Made by a program: the position numbers and the translations under genes. A stretch of DNA of 64,000 nt, from assembly GCF_937616625.2 (NCBI RefSeq), contig NC_065575.1, forward strand, positions 33,789,001 through 33,853,000, in the 5' to 3' direction. Origin of the DNA: Mercurialis annua. Lineage: Eukaryota; Streptophyta; Magnoliopsida; Malpighiales; Euphorbiaceae. The notes beneath the pieces are model-generated. The model was not told the origin of the DNA. It saw only the letters and a program-made list of their open reading frames with translations, and ran no database searches. This document shows, one piece after another, positions 34,576-45,379 of this stretch. The first letter of the stretch is position 1; each line of letters starts with the position of its first letter.

Positions 34576-36371
34576 ATATCTACTACCCTCTTCATATCCA
34601 TTTCATGAAAAAATTGAAATAAGAACAAATTTGGAGCCGCCTCAATAATACACACTCCCTTCACTTGTTTCCAGATAGGTGGTAAAATGCTTGACTTAGC
34701 GATGTTCGTTCCTGGCGAGGTTGCTTCGAACCTACTAGTTACACTACTACGTTATTAATTATCATTAGCTGTCATCCGCACGCCAACATCCATAAAATTG
34801 GAAATCATCAAAATTCACCTCTAAAAATAGATTAAAGTACCTTGTAATAATGCCATCCACTTCAGGTTTAGTTGATCTCCAAATATCATCTTCGCTTGTG
34901 AAAATATCTGGTATTAGAATTGCCTTCTGCTAACAAAAAACACTTCACTCGCTATTTCCAGTAGACTTCCTCCTCTCTCAATACTTTATTATATTCTCTG
35001 GACGCAGCAAAGTACTCCATAAAGCCTCCCTCATCAATTCAGTGTTGAAATAAAGACATCCTGCTTCTAATAGTTTCCAAACGGGCCTTAAAATTTGGGC
35101 GTCTACCTCCACCCCAACTCATAAGACAATCTCTAGTACCACTAAGCTTATCGGACAACTTCACCCAGCCCCGAAATTCCACGCAGCTGAAACAACTTCC
35201 TCACAGTCTTTCATAGCCAAAAATACATTACTAAATTGAAACTTCCTTCTCATGTTCACATCATCGTTTTAATACAGAGACAGCATAATGGGTAAATGAT
35301 ATGAGGTTGTTTGCTCTAAATTTTTAACGAACGCTCCCGGGAAAAGCTCACTCCAGGAATTCAAACATAACACCTGATCAAGTCATTCCTCTACTTTCTC
35401 AGCTGTCCCTCTTCCCCGACTCCATGTAAACTTGTACCCTGAGCCACTATTTGAAACAGTTTCCCGAAAACCCTCTTTAAGCTAGTTTGGCTGTCTAGCA
35501 CCACCTTGCTTCTCATTATCAAACAGGATATCATTAAAGTCTCCAATGACACACCACGGGAGAGAACTGTTCAAACTTAAAGATTGGAGTATTGACCACG
35601 ACTCTCTTCTGCGGTTCCTTTTTGGGCAACAATACAAACTTGTAAGCCGCCAAATTCTCCCATCCACCATCCGAACTTCTAAATCCACAAAATTGCAACT
35701 CGAATAAAGAGCATTAATAGCGACCTCCGACTTCCAGATAACCACCAAACCACCTTTCTTCCCCATGCTATCAATAGAAAAAGACACATCATATCCCATT
35801 GCAATTGTCAAAACAACAATTCGAGCATCATTGATCATAGATTTACATAAAAAAATAATTGAAGGATTAATCCTCCTAGCCATGTCACGAAGGAACCCGA
35901 TTGCACGAGGACTGGCTAATCCTTTGCAGTTCCATCCAAGATAATTCATTATTGCAGGTTGGCTTGTTTAAGGCCCACCGTTTGGTAACTTTCTGATTCA
36001 ATAATCATGTTGGATTCATGAAAACTTGGCCCATTTGAATTAAAATCTCTACTCAGCCCATTTTTTATCTTTTCTTTTTAGCATCAAGAGCAACCTCATC
36101 ATCCAGCTCATAAGGAAGATTTGCTTTATTGTGATACAAGATATCAGTAGAAGATCCTCCAAAAATTCTAGCTGCCAATTCTGATTGATTACCATTCACA
36201 ACCCCCTTATCACTCTTTGTTCCCATTTGAATTAAAAATTTTGATTTGAATTGCCAATCATAAGATTATTTGCCAAATTTGTATTCGAAATTGCCACATC
36301 ATCATCCCTACCGGCATATACTTCTGCCCTATCCTCCACCGTGCTTCTCAACCATCTATCTTTCATAGGAG

Positions 36372-36416
<45 letters not shown>

Positions 36417-36491
36417 CAAAGCGAAGAACCTTACCAGGGCTTGACATGCCGCGAATCCTCTTGAAAGAGAGGGGTGCCTTCGGGAACGCGG
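36372..36491 (+). pseudogene. Plastid 16S rRNA fragment (downstream piece)
   Basis: GACGGGGGCCCGCACAAGCG leads into the conserved TGGTTTAATTCGATGCAAAG block and ends at GGGAACGCGG. This is small-subunit rRNA, with details as in chloroplast rrn16. It is a short piece only and not functional. Confidence 0.85.
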
Positions 36492-36602
36492 GATAAAATA
36501 TTTTCGGGAACAGCTAAATCATAATTATTTTTGTCTCTATTTCCAATTCGACTTGAAGCAAAGATATCCACGGGGCGGTTCGTCCTATTCAGATATTCAC
36601 GA

Positions 36603-36692
36603 CTCAGGCATTTGTTCATATAATCTCACCAAAGAAGGAGCCATTTTCATGGTTACTGTACCGGCTGTTAAAATTAGATCTGCTTGTCTTGC
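36603..36692 (-). pseudogene. Plastid ndhK fragment
   Basis: The minus strand encodes [18 protein letters not shown] and [11 protein letters not shown], a conserved block of the plastid NADH dehydrogenase-like subunit K. It joins the ndhA piece across a short shared CTTGCC. Confidence 0.8.
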
Positions 36693-36753
36693 CTTTTGAT
36701 TTACCAGAAGCAGAAGAAGAATTAGTAGCGGGTTATCAAACCGAATATTCAGG
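36686..36753 (+). pseudogene. Plastid ndhA fragment
   Basis: The plus strand encodes [20 protein letters not shown] followed by SG, a conserved block of NDH subunit A. It lies in the opposite orientation to the ndhK piece. Confidence 0.8.
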
Positions 36754-36952
36754 ACCTCCCTCCAAGCCGTACATACGACTTTCATCGAAATGGGTTCAGC
36801 GTCCAGTTATGAAACCCTTGGAAAAAGAGGATGAATCGAAATATAGCTGCTACACCAAAACTAGGCGCATTTTACCAGAGGTTTTGATTGTATCAACTGC
36901 CCTTGTGTAATTCCTGTTAAAGCATATACTCGGGGGTGGTTGCAGGGCGGAC

Positions 36953-37045
36953 GCGACCCGTGCAGTGCTGTAGCTAACGCGTTAAGTATCCCGCCTGGGG
37001 AGTACGTTCGCAAGAATGAAACTCAAAGGAATTGACGGGGGCCCG
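36953..37045 (+). pseudogene. Plastid 16S rRNA fragment (upstream piece)
   Basis: It runs from CGACCCGTGCAGTGCTGTAG through CGCAAGAATGAAACTCAAAG to GACGGGGGCCCG. In an intact 16S gene this piece directly precedes the one at 36372; here it lies after it, and both share the 12 bases GACGGGGGCCCG. Confidence 0.85.
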
Positions 37046-37141
37046 GGCGACCATACTTGTTCAATTTATCTCTCTCAACTTGGATGATTCCTTCCCGACA
37101 CCTCCCAAGGAAAATCCCGAATTGGATCCCAAATTGACGGT

Positions 37142-37190
37142 GACATCCAACCCGTAATCGCAACGACCCAATTGCAAGAGCGGAGCTCTT
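37142..37190 (-). pseudogene. Plastid trnA-UGC fragment (5' exon/intron junction)
   Basis: The minus strand reads AGAGCTCCGCTCTTGCAATT then GGGTCGTTGCGATTACGGG, the anticodon region of plastid tRNA-Ala(UGC) and the start of its intron. Only part of the tRNA is present. Confidence 0.7.
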
Positions 37191-37721
37191 GAAATGGCAA
37201 TCCATAAAAAAACACCAATATTTAGATCGGTTAAAACAAGGTGATATCCAAAAGAGATGGTTTTTTCAGATTATACCTCATGCATGATCCATACGACAAC
37301 ATCTCCTTAGGAATCAGATTATCGAAATATTTCACACAAAACTTCTCAAAATGCCCCATTAAACCACAATAGAAACAAAACATTGAAATACGTTCATACT
37401 GAAAGTTAACCCAACTCCAAGCATTCACACTTCTTCTCACCTTCATTCTCCTCCTCAAAGGTTTACGGACATCAATACTGGCTCGAATACGCATAGAACT
37501 CCCTTCAATTGGCTTATTTGTTCTAGTACCATGACAAATAAATTTCTCCAACCAATTATCCGCATCCACTAAAAATTTCTTCGAAGCTAGCCCCAATGGA
37601 ATATCAAGGATATGAACCCAAAAAACAACATCCCATAGTATGATTTATGTCACAGTCTCACCAAACACCAACTGACGACATAAAAATAAATGGAACTCAA
37701 ATGTCCATGGCCCGTCGTCTA

Positions 37722-40165
37722 CTACCCTCTTCATATCCATTTCATGAAAAAACTGAAATAAGAACAAATTTGGAGCCGCCTCAGTAATACGCACTCCCTT
37801 CACTTGTTTCCAGATAGGTGGTAAAATGCTTGACTTAGCGATGTTCGTTCGTAGCGAGGTTGCTTCGCCCCTACTAGTTATATCACTACGTTATCAATTA
37901 TCATTTGTTGTCACCCGCACGCCAACATCCATAAATTGGAAATCATCAAAATTCACCTCTAAAAACATATTATTAAAGTACCTTGCAATAATGCCATCCA
38001 CTTCCAGTTTAGTTGATCTCCAAATACCATCTTTGTCTCGTAGCTTTATAACTCGGTTTGCTCATTTTCTCGCGGAAGCATAATTGTGAAAATATATGGT
38101 ATTAGCATCGCCTTCCGCTAACCAAAAACACTTCGCTCGCTGTTTCCAGTAGACTTCCTCCTCTCTCAATACTTCATTATATTCTCTGGACGCAGCAAAG
38201 TACTCCATACAGCCTGCCTCATCAATTCTGTGTTTAAATAAATACACCTCGCTTCTAATAGTTTCCAAACGTGCCTTAAAATTTGGGCCTCTACCTCTAC
38301 CCCAACTCATAAGACAATCTCTAGTACCATTAAGCTTATCGGACAACTTCACCCCAGCCCCAGAATTCCACGCAGCTGAAACAACTTCCTCACAGTCTTT
38401 CTTAGCCCTCCATACATTACTGAATTGAAACTTCCTTCTCACGTTCACACCATCATTTTAATACAGAGATAGCAGAATGGGTAAATGATATATGAGGTTG
38501 TTTGCTCTAAATTTTTAACGAATGCTCCCGGGAAAAGCTCACTCTAGGAATTCAAACATAACACCTGATGAAGTCTTTCCTCTACTTTCTCAGCTCCGTC
38601 TCTTCCCCGACTCCATATAAACTTGTACCCTGAGAAGCAATATTTATCAAACCACTATTTGAAACTGTTTCGCGAAAACCCTCTATAAGCCAGTTTGGTT
38701 GTCTAGCACCACCTCGCTTCTCATTATCAAACACGATATAATTAAAGTCTACGATGACACACCACGAGAGAGACCTGTTCAAACTCAAAGATTGGAGTAT
38801 TGAACACGACTCTCTTCTACGGTTCCTTTCTGGGCAACCATAAAAACCTGTAAGCCGCCAAATTCTCCCATCCACCATGCGAACTTCTAAATCCACAACA
38901 TGGCAACTGGAATCAAGAACAATAATAGCGACCTCCGACTTCCAGATAACTGCCAAACCACCTTTCTTCCCCATGCTATCAATAGAAGACATATCATATC
39001 GTATTGCAATTCTCAAAGCAACAATTCGAGCATCATTGATCATAGATTCACATAAGAAAATTACTGAAGGATTCATCCTCCTAGCCATGTCATGAAGGAA
39101 CCCGATAGTACAAGAACTGGCTAATCCTCTGCAGTTCCATCCAAGACAAATCATTTTTACAGGCCGGTCTGTTTAAGGCCCGCCGTTTTATAACTTTCTG
39201 AGTCAATCATCATGTTGGATTCATAAAAACTTGGCCCATTGGAATTAATATCTCTACTCATCCCATCTTTTGATCTTTTCCTTTTAGCATCATGATCCAC
39301 CGCATCATCCAGCTCATAAGGAAGACTTGCTTTATTGTGATATAAGATATCAGCAGAAGATCCTCCCATAATTCTAGCTGCCAAATTTGATTGATTGCCA
39401 CTCACAACCCCCTTATCGCTCTTTGTTCCCATTTGAATTTAAAATTTTGATGTGAATTGACAATCATAAGATTATTTGCTAAATTTGTATTCAAAATTGC
39501 CACGTCATCATCCTTACCAGCATCAACGCCTCCATCAACTTTTGCCCTATCCTCCACCATGCTTCTCAACTATCTATCCTCCATAGGAACCGATGGTTTT
39601 TTTTTCCAGAATATACGTCATGCATGATCCATACGGCAACATCTCCTTAGGAATCAGATTATCAAAATGTTTTTCAGAAAACTTCTCATAATGCCCCAAT
39701 AAACCACAATAGAAACAGAACATTGGAATACGTTCATACTGAAAGTTAACCCAACTCCAAGCATTCACACTTCTTCTCACATTCCTTCTCCTCCTCAAAG
39801 GTTTACGGACATCAATACTGGCTCGAATACGCATAGAACTCCCTTCAATTGGCTTATTTGTTCTAGTACCATGACAAATAAATTTCCCCAACCAATTACC
39901 TGCATCCACTACAAACTTCTTCAAAGCTAGCCCCATTGGAATATCAAGGACATGAACCCAAAAGAACATCCTATAGTCCGATTTATGTCGTAATCTCACC
40001 AAACACCAACTGCCGACATAGAAATAAATGGAACTCAAATCTTCATGGCCCGTCGTCTACTACCCTCTTCATATCCATTTAATGAAAAAAGTTAATTAAG
40101 AATAAATTTGGAGCCGCCTCAGTAATACGCACTCCCTTCACTTGTTTCTAGATAGGTGGTAAAAC
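37722..40165 (-). pseudogene. LINE 5' region, tandem copy B, plus the gag start of a third unit
   Basis: Minus-strand order from 40165: DUF4283-like gag start, gag core (40038-39574; RIRASIDVRKPLRRR; knuckle CFYCGLLGHYEKFS with the last Cys lost), a spacer frame (39432-39157), endonuclease (39154-38582; MICLGWNCRGLAS, LCESM, but VDFNY for the usual GDFND), and the start of reverse transcriptase (38448-38062; AKCFWLAEGDANTIYFH), passing directly into another gag start at about 37830-37722. Closely similar to copy A outside the plastid insert. All copies lack the rest of reverse transcriptase. Confidence 0.75.
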
Positions 40166-40169
40166 TGTT

Positions 40170-40934
40170 TTCACAGCGTTGCAATTAACCCTTTTTTCGT
40201 AAGAAATCTCCCAATCAAACAATACTTATAATCTTCATTTTCTCCACCTTATGATAATATGATAAAACTATGATAATATTATGATAATCTTATGATAATA
40301 TTTAAGATAAGATAATAAAAAATATAATTATAATAAGGTAAATAATAAAGTAATAATTTATTATTATTATAATATATAATTAATATATGTCAATTGTAAA
40401 TATATTTTATTAAATGTTAATTATTTTATTTAGTTTATACAAATTATTAAATCTAGTATCAATATAATAAAATATTGAATAAATAGTAGTGTATAATTTA
40501 AAACTAATGGAAAGGTTTGATTTAATTTAAAAAATTATTTATAAAAACAGAAAAATTATATATCTAAATAAAAAAATTGTCAAATATCTTTCAAATTATA
40601 ATTTGCACTTAATTTAAGGAAGAATTGCATGGAGAATTTAAGAAACAATCAAAGAAATTGAATACAAAAGCAGGTTTAGAGAGAGGTGTGATGTGTTTTA
40701 GGTGGAGATTAAAATTCATAAATATTTAAATAAATAGAGTAAAATTATAAAAATATTAAAACAATGATGTATTTGTACGAGTTTTTACGGAGTGAAATGT
40801 TAAGTCCTATTATTATTTTATTTTAGATAAATTCTTAAACTTCTCATACATTTTATCAAAGTTGGGTTGGATGGTTTAGTCTGGTTTAAAATCGAACCAA
40901 ATCGAACCGATGCTCAAGCCTACCACTACTATAT
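40170..40934. other. AT-rich intergenic stretch without a supported gene
   Basis: It includes a short cluster of ATGATAA words at about 40250-40320, resembling the filler of the large MULE at 43659 but outside it. No open frames of note. Confidence 0.45.
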
Positions 40935-41484
40935 AGGGGTGAGCAAAAACCGAACCAAACCATTAATCCGATCCAAATCAACCCGAAATTAATTTTGGTT
41001 TGGTTAAAATGGATTGGTTTGGTTTCAAATTATAAAAAAGTATGGTTTTTGGTTTTGGTTGGTTTCAACTAGTGGTTAACTGAACCGACCGAAAAACCGA
41101 AGTTTACAATAATATTATTTTTATTAATATTTATATATGTTTAAATAAATATAAAATTTATTTATTGAAATATTTATATAAAAATATAATATGTGTATAG
41201 ATACATATATGAAAATAAAACATATAAACTAATACACACATATAAGTAAAAATTATTATGCATAATTTTAATTATTACGTATAATTATATATAATTTTTA
41301 TATAAATCTATATTAACCAAACCGAATCAAACCGAACCGAAACCGATGCTAAAGTTTGGTTAACCGAACCGAAATTTTACATAAATATTTGGCGTGGTTT
41401 GGTTTTTATATTTTTCCTTAAAATATGGTTTGGTTTTGGAATTTACTAAATCAAACCGAACCGAACCGAACCATGCTCACCCCT
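40935..41484. mobile_element. hAT-like MITE, 550 bp
   Basis: Ends AGGGGTGAGCA and TGCTCACCCCT are exact inverses, and the arms extend with CCGAACCAAACC-type sequence (AACCGAACC and GGTTTGGTT words). It is flanked by the direct repeat ACTACTATAT (40925-40934 and 41485-41494), slightly longer than the 8 bp usual for hAT elements. No ORF. Confidence 0.8.
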
Positions 41485-41494
41485 ACTACTATAT

Positions 41495-41983
41495 CTTAAC
41501 TTTTCTTTAACGATTTATTGTTACCGACCATCTATCATACACCTCATATCAATTCATTATACCTAACAGTTCACCTTCTAATTTTGACTTTTCCTCGCCA
41601 TCATCTTTCCATTCCTTTGCAGTCCTTCAATTAAAATTCGCCTTATATTCTGCCTATTGGCTTATTCGACAACATTTACATCAGCAACTAGCTAACACGA
41701 CGTCGTTGCACGTCCAATATCATCATGTCGTACGTAGTTCAACTAGAACCTGGAACCGTTCAAAACTGAAACAACGGAAAATTCAACACGCATCAAATAT
41801 TCAATACAATAATTTTGCGGAAGTTTCCATTATAGACGCCGGTCTCTAACCCCTGTCCTAACTTATTTATTTCTTTTTTATGGTTTGTTTTATTGCTTAA
41901 TTTTCTTGATTCTTGAGTCTCTGATATACTACTAATATTTTTGCATTCTTGATTATCAAACTGAAGCCAAAAAAAAAAAAAAC
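41495..41983. promoter_or_regulatory. Upstream region of the metalloproteinase gene
   Basis: Non-coding DNA between the MITE and the ATG, with an A-run directly before the start codon. It must contain the promoter, but I cannot point to a convincing TATA box. Confidence 0.35.
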
Positions 41984-43087
41984 ATGAAAATATTGTTGAA
42001 TCTTTTAATAATTTTATCTCTAGGGTCAGTTTCTATTCCGACAATCTCCGCTAGATTCTACCCCAACATAACAATTACTCCTCCTAATTTACTCCCTAAC
42101 TACACAAATCCCGCCTGGGACTCGTTCAAGAAACTCGCCGGCTGCCGCTCCGGCGAAACACTCGATGGTCTAGCGAAGCTCAAGAATTACTTTCGCTACT
42201 TCGGTTACATTCCCAACAATCTTTCCAACTTCACCGATGACTTCGATGCTACTCTTGAATCCGCCATCAAAACCTACCAACAGAATTTTAACCTCGATGT
42301 CACCGGTGAGCTCGACGAGAAAACAATCGACCAACTCGTCCGGCCGAGATGCGGCAACGCTGATATTGTCAACGGCAGCACGACAATGAATTCCGGCAAG
42401 TGGCAAACGACAACGTCGTTTCGCACGGTTGGTCATTACACGTTTTTTCCTGGTACTCCACGCTGGCCAGACAGCAAGCGGGATCTAACGTACGCGTTTC
42501 TGCCCGAGAATCAGCTGACTCCGGAGGAAAAGAGCGTGTTTTCACGCGCCTTCGCTCGGTGGTCAGCGGTCATACCCATGACATTTACCGAGACGAATTC
42601 TTTCAGTTTTGCTGACATTAGGATTGGGTTTTTCAGCAGTGACCACGGCGACGGAGAGCCGTTTGATGGGGTTTTAGGAACCCTAGCGCATGCATTCTCA
42701 CCGCCGAGTGGGCGATTACATTTAGACAACGACGAGGACTGGGTGGTGTCCGGTGATATTAGCAGATCGACGTTATTGTCAGCGGTGGATTTAGAGTCTG
42801 TGGCTGTGCATGAAATCGGGCATTTGCTTGGGTTAGGTCATTCATCTGTTGAAGAGGCGATAATGTATCCGTCAATTCCTTCAAGAAGTAGAAAAGTTGA
42901 ACTGGCGAACGATGATATTGCTGGGATTCAGGTCTTATATGGTTCCAACCCGAATTTCAATGGGTCATCTTCATCGACACCGTCCGCTCAGGAAAGGGAA
43001 ACTAGTGGGGCATATGATCATGTACGTGCAATACAAGGGTGGTGCCTGATGGTTTTAGTTATTGCTGTTTCATTTTTGGTTTTGTAA
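41984..43087 (+). CDS. Matrix metalloproteinase, GPI-anchored type, 367 aa
   Basis: A single-exon gene, as is usual for plant MMPs. A signal peptide occupies about residues 1-23. A peptidoglycan-binding-like propeptide (about 45-120) ends in the cysteine switch PRCGNADI (Cys123), which keeps the enzyme inactive until removed. The catalytic domain (about 150-320) has the zinc site [11 protein letters not shown] (276-286, catalytic Glu277) and the Met-turn IMYPS (Met294). Calcium and structural-zinc residues are present in the [18 protein letters not shown] and HLDNDEDW blocks. There is no hemopexin domain, normal for plants. A Ser-rich linker and hydrophobic tail ([15 protein letters not shown]) suggest GPI anchoring at the cell surface. 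It is a zinc endopeptidase acting in the apoplast; its substrate is unknown. The frame is intact. Confidence 0.95.
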   Translation: MKILLNLLIILSLGSVSIPTISARFYPNITITPPNLLPNYTNPAWDSFKKLAGCRSGETLDGLAKLKNYFRYFGYIPNNLSNFTDDFDATLESAIKTYQQNFNLDVTGELDEKTIDQLVRPRCGNADIVNGSTTMNSGKWQTTTSFRTVGHYTFFPGTPRWPDSKRDLTYAFLPENQLTPEEKSVFSRAFARWSAVIPMTFTETNSFSFADIRIGFFSSDHGDGEPFDGVLGTLAHAFSPPSGRLHLDNDEDWVVSGDISRSTLLSAVDLESVAVHEIGHLLGLGHSSVEEAIMYPSIPSRSRKVELANDDIAGIQVLYGSNPNFNGSSSSTPSAQERETSGAYDHVRAIQGWCLMVLVIAVSFLVL

Positions 43088-43157
43088 ATATGAAAGTATC
43101 ATTGTTTTGTTATTTGATTGATATTGGATTGACATGTAAGATATAGATTACATATAT

Positions 43158-43570
43158 GATTTATATAGAGCACATTTTTTTTATAAAGTACGTGTAATTA
43201 ATATATTTTAAAAGAACTAAAATTAAATTCAATTATACAAATATTTATGATAAAAAAAATTGTAAAAAGAAAACATTTTTTTTCCTCGCCAGTGTAGTGA
43301 TATTTTATTCAACATTGTTTTTATCCTGACTTTGGACATACTTTGGGTATTTTACATTTAATTCGACAAAAAATTAAAATAATATCACATTATAATATTT
43401 AATTAATTAATATTTGAGTGTTTAATCAAATTTAATTATATGATTATAATATAATTATTATTAAGAACTAAATTAGAATACGAAGTATATAGTCGAAAAT
43501 ATATAATTATTGTTATTAGATTTTATGAATATATAGAGTTTAATTAAATAAGGAAAGCCAAAATTTATAA
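43158..43570. repeat. 3' flank of the metalloproteinase gene, duplicated at 61835-62270
   Basis: From GATTTATATAGAG through TATAAAGTACGTGTAATTAA, ATTTTATTCAACATTGTTTT and AATAAGGAAAGCC, the sequence aligns in the same orientation with 61835-62250, with small indels. AT-rich, non-coding. Confidence 0.85.
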
Positions 43571-43658
43571 CTTTTTTTTTGATAATTGGGGAGGGGGAGC
43601 GCTTGTGGGAGAATTGAACCCACGACCTTGGCATTTACTGCCCAGCGCTTATACCATT
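43571..43658 (-). mobile_element. tRNA-derived SINE, 3' part (split by the MULE)
   Basis: The minus strand reads a B box (GTCGTGGGTTCAATTCTCCC) and ends in an A-run. Its 5' part, with the A box (TATCTCAAATGGTATAAG), is on the other side of the MULE at 56439-56460. Host DNA ATTTATA(A/G)C flanks the SINE on both sides (43562-43571 and 56461-56470). Total about 110 bp, similar to tRNA but not foldable as a functional one. Confidence 0.75.
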
Positions 43659-43905
43659 GAGAAAATTAGGAATTTACCTAAAATAAAAAAATAATATGAT
43701 AAAAATCTCAACGCGGAAAAGATATTAAAATTACCTCAAAAATATATTACTTTTGACTTTTTACTCTCCGCATCTTTTTATTTAGGAATTTACTCCTCCT
43801 ATATAATGATTACCTTTCTCCCAGCTGACAAATTCACTCACAATAACGAGACTTCTTTTTCTCTCTCTTCAAATTTCTCTCTCTGAAAGCTCGTCTTCAA
43901 GCTCT

Positions 43906-43985
43906 CGATTTCAAGTTCGCGATTTCAAGTTCGCGATTTCAAGCTCTCGATTTCAAGTTCTCGATTTCAAGTTCGCGATCTCAAG
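43906..43985 (+). repeat. 14-bp tandem repeats in the transposase gene's 5' untranslated exon
   Basis: Five or six copies of CGATTTCAAGTTCG-like units end in CTCAAG followed by the donor GTAAAT at 43986. This is probably the leader exon: the next acceptor is CATGCAG at 45376, just before the ATG. A pyrimidine-rich stretch (CTCTCTCTTC) precedes it, as in many plant leaders. Confidence 0.7.
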
Positions 43986-44029
43986 GTAAATAACTGTTTT
44001 TACTTTTTTTTTTTTAATTTTCAAAAAAT

Positions 44030-45345
44030 AAATAAGTTGTTATCATTATAATATACGTATTAAGATTATTATGATAATGTATTGATACTTTGGTGATAAC
44101 TGGCTGAGAATTAAAGTTTGATGTTATCATGCAAGTATATGTAATAAAACTTGTATCTAAATGTATTTATGATAATATGATGATAATTTACTCATACCTT
44201 AATGATAACTGCCTGAGAATTAAAGTTAGATGTTATCATGTAATTATATGTAATAATACTTCTATCTGAATGTATTTGTGATAACATGATGATAATGTGC
44301 TCAAAAGCTCCTATCTGAATGTATTTTTCATAATATGATGATAATGTGCTGATACCTTGATGATAACTGTCTGAGAATTAAAGTTAGATGTTATCATGTA
44401 ATTATATATAATAATACTTCTATCTGAATGTATTTGTGATAACATGATGATAATGTGCTCAAAAGCTCCTATCTGAATGTATTTTTCATAATATGATGAT
44501 AATGTGCTGATACCTTGATGATAACTGCTGTATAATTACACTGAGCTGTTATCATGGAAGTATATGTGAAAACATGATGATAATGTTCTCAAAACTTCTA
44601 TCTGAATTTATCTATGATAACACGATTATAATGTGATGATAACTGCATGAGAATTAGAGTGAGATATGATGACAATATGATAATATTATGATAAAATTGA
44701 TAACATTGGTGATAACTGCTGATTCTAAATGTTTTATTAGTATGATGATTTAGTAGTATGATGATAATATGATGATAATGTGCTAATACATTGGTGATAA
44801 CTGCTACAATGAGCTGTTATCATGGAAGTATATGTAATATAACTTGTATCTTAAGTTATTTGTGATGATATAATAATCTGATGATACCTTGGTGATAACT
44901 GCTTTAGACTCAGCTTATCATATCCGTATCATATATTTATCATAAAGAATATGTGTTAAAATATTATGATGATAATATGATGATAATCTGCTGATAGAAT
45001 ACATTGGTGATAACTGCTTTAGCTTGATGATAAAAGAGTATGATTATCATATTCTTATCATACATTGGTGATAACTGCTACAATGAGTTGTTATCATGGA
45101 AGTATATGTAATATAACTTGTATATTAAGTTATATGTGATGATATAATAATCTGATGATACCTTGGTGATAACTGCTTTAGACTCAGCTTATCATATTCT
45201 TATCATATATTTATCATAAAGAATATGTGTTAAAATATTATGATGATAATATGATGATAATCTGCTGATAGAATACCTTGTTGATAACTGCTTTAGCTTG
45301 ATGATAAAAAAAGTATGATTATCATATTCTTATCATATATTTATC
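44030..45345. repeat. Tandem repeats rich in ATGATAA in the first transposase intron
   Basis: Two kinds of unit are visible. One of 158 bp is repeated at 44203-44518 (GAGAATTAAAGTTAGATG marks each copy). One of about 274 bp is repeated at 44795-45344 (CTGCTACAATGAG marks each copy at 44801 and 45075). All are dense in GATAATATGATGATAATG. Non-coding. Confidence 0.85.
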
Positions 45346-45379
45346 ATAAGCTAATCATATTTTTTATAACATGCAGAAA

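Larger units (their letters stand above)
36366..37258. other. Mosaic insertion of plastid DNA fragments (NUPT)
   Basis: Compared with tandem copy B, whose uninterrupted site reads CTATCCTCCATAGGAACCGA (about 39570-39592), copy A has about 890 extra bases. They contain at least five plastid-like pieces in different orientations: 16S rRNA (two pieces), ndhK, ndhA and trnA-UGC. About 36492-36600, 36753-36952 and 37046-37141 are unassigned but differ in base composition from the LINE. Assignment is from recalled plastid sequences; transfer via mitochondrial DNA is also possible. Confidence 0.8.
34576..37721 (-). pseudogene. LINE 5' region, tandem copy A, interrupted by plastid DNA
   Basis: Read on the minus strand from 37721: a DUF4283-like gag start (FFHEMDMKRVV, GPWTFEF, then a stop), RIRASIDVRKPLRRR, a CCHC knuckle (CFYCGLMGHFEKFC, 37231-37596), then after the plastid insert an endonuclease (35949-35482: MNYLGWNCKGLAS, GDFND). 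The start of reverse transcriptase (about 35260-34740) follows, then the beginning of another gag (DUF4283) block at 34700-34576. The endonuclease catalytic Glu is changed to Lys (LCKSM). Multiple stops. The order gag, endonuclease, RT start, gag start shows a head-to-tail repeat of the same partial LINE. Confidence 0.75.

Noticed and set aside
36366..37258. Bacterial or organelle contamination in the assembly
   Set aside because: The segment is short, scrambled and flanked on both sides by the same LINE, whose sister copy shows the uninterrupted site; an integrated plastid fragment explains it better.
43590..43650. tRNA gene
   Set aside because: A and B boxes are present but the molecule is split by the MULE, has an A-run 3' end and a target duplication, and so is a SINE.
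45371..45379. Upstream ATG as transposase start
   Set aside because: The ATG at 45371 lies in the 3' end of the leader intron (CATGCAG acceptor); the ATG at 45380 is the first in the exon.
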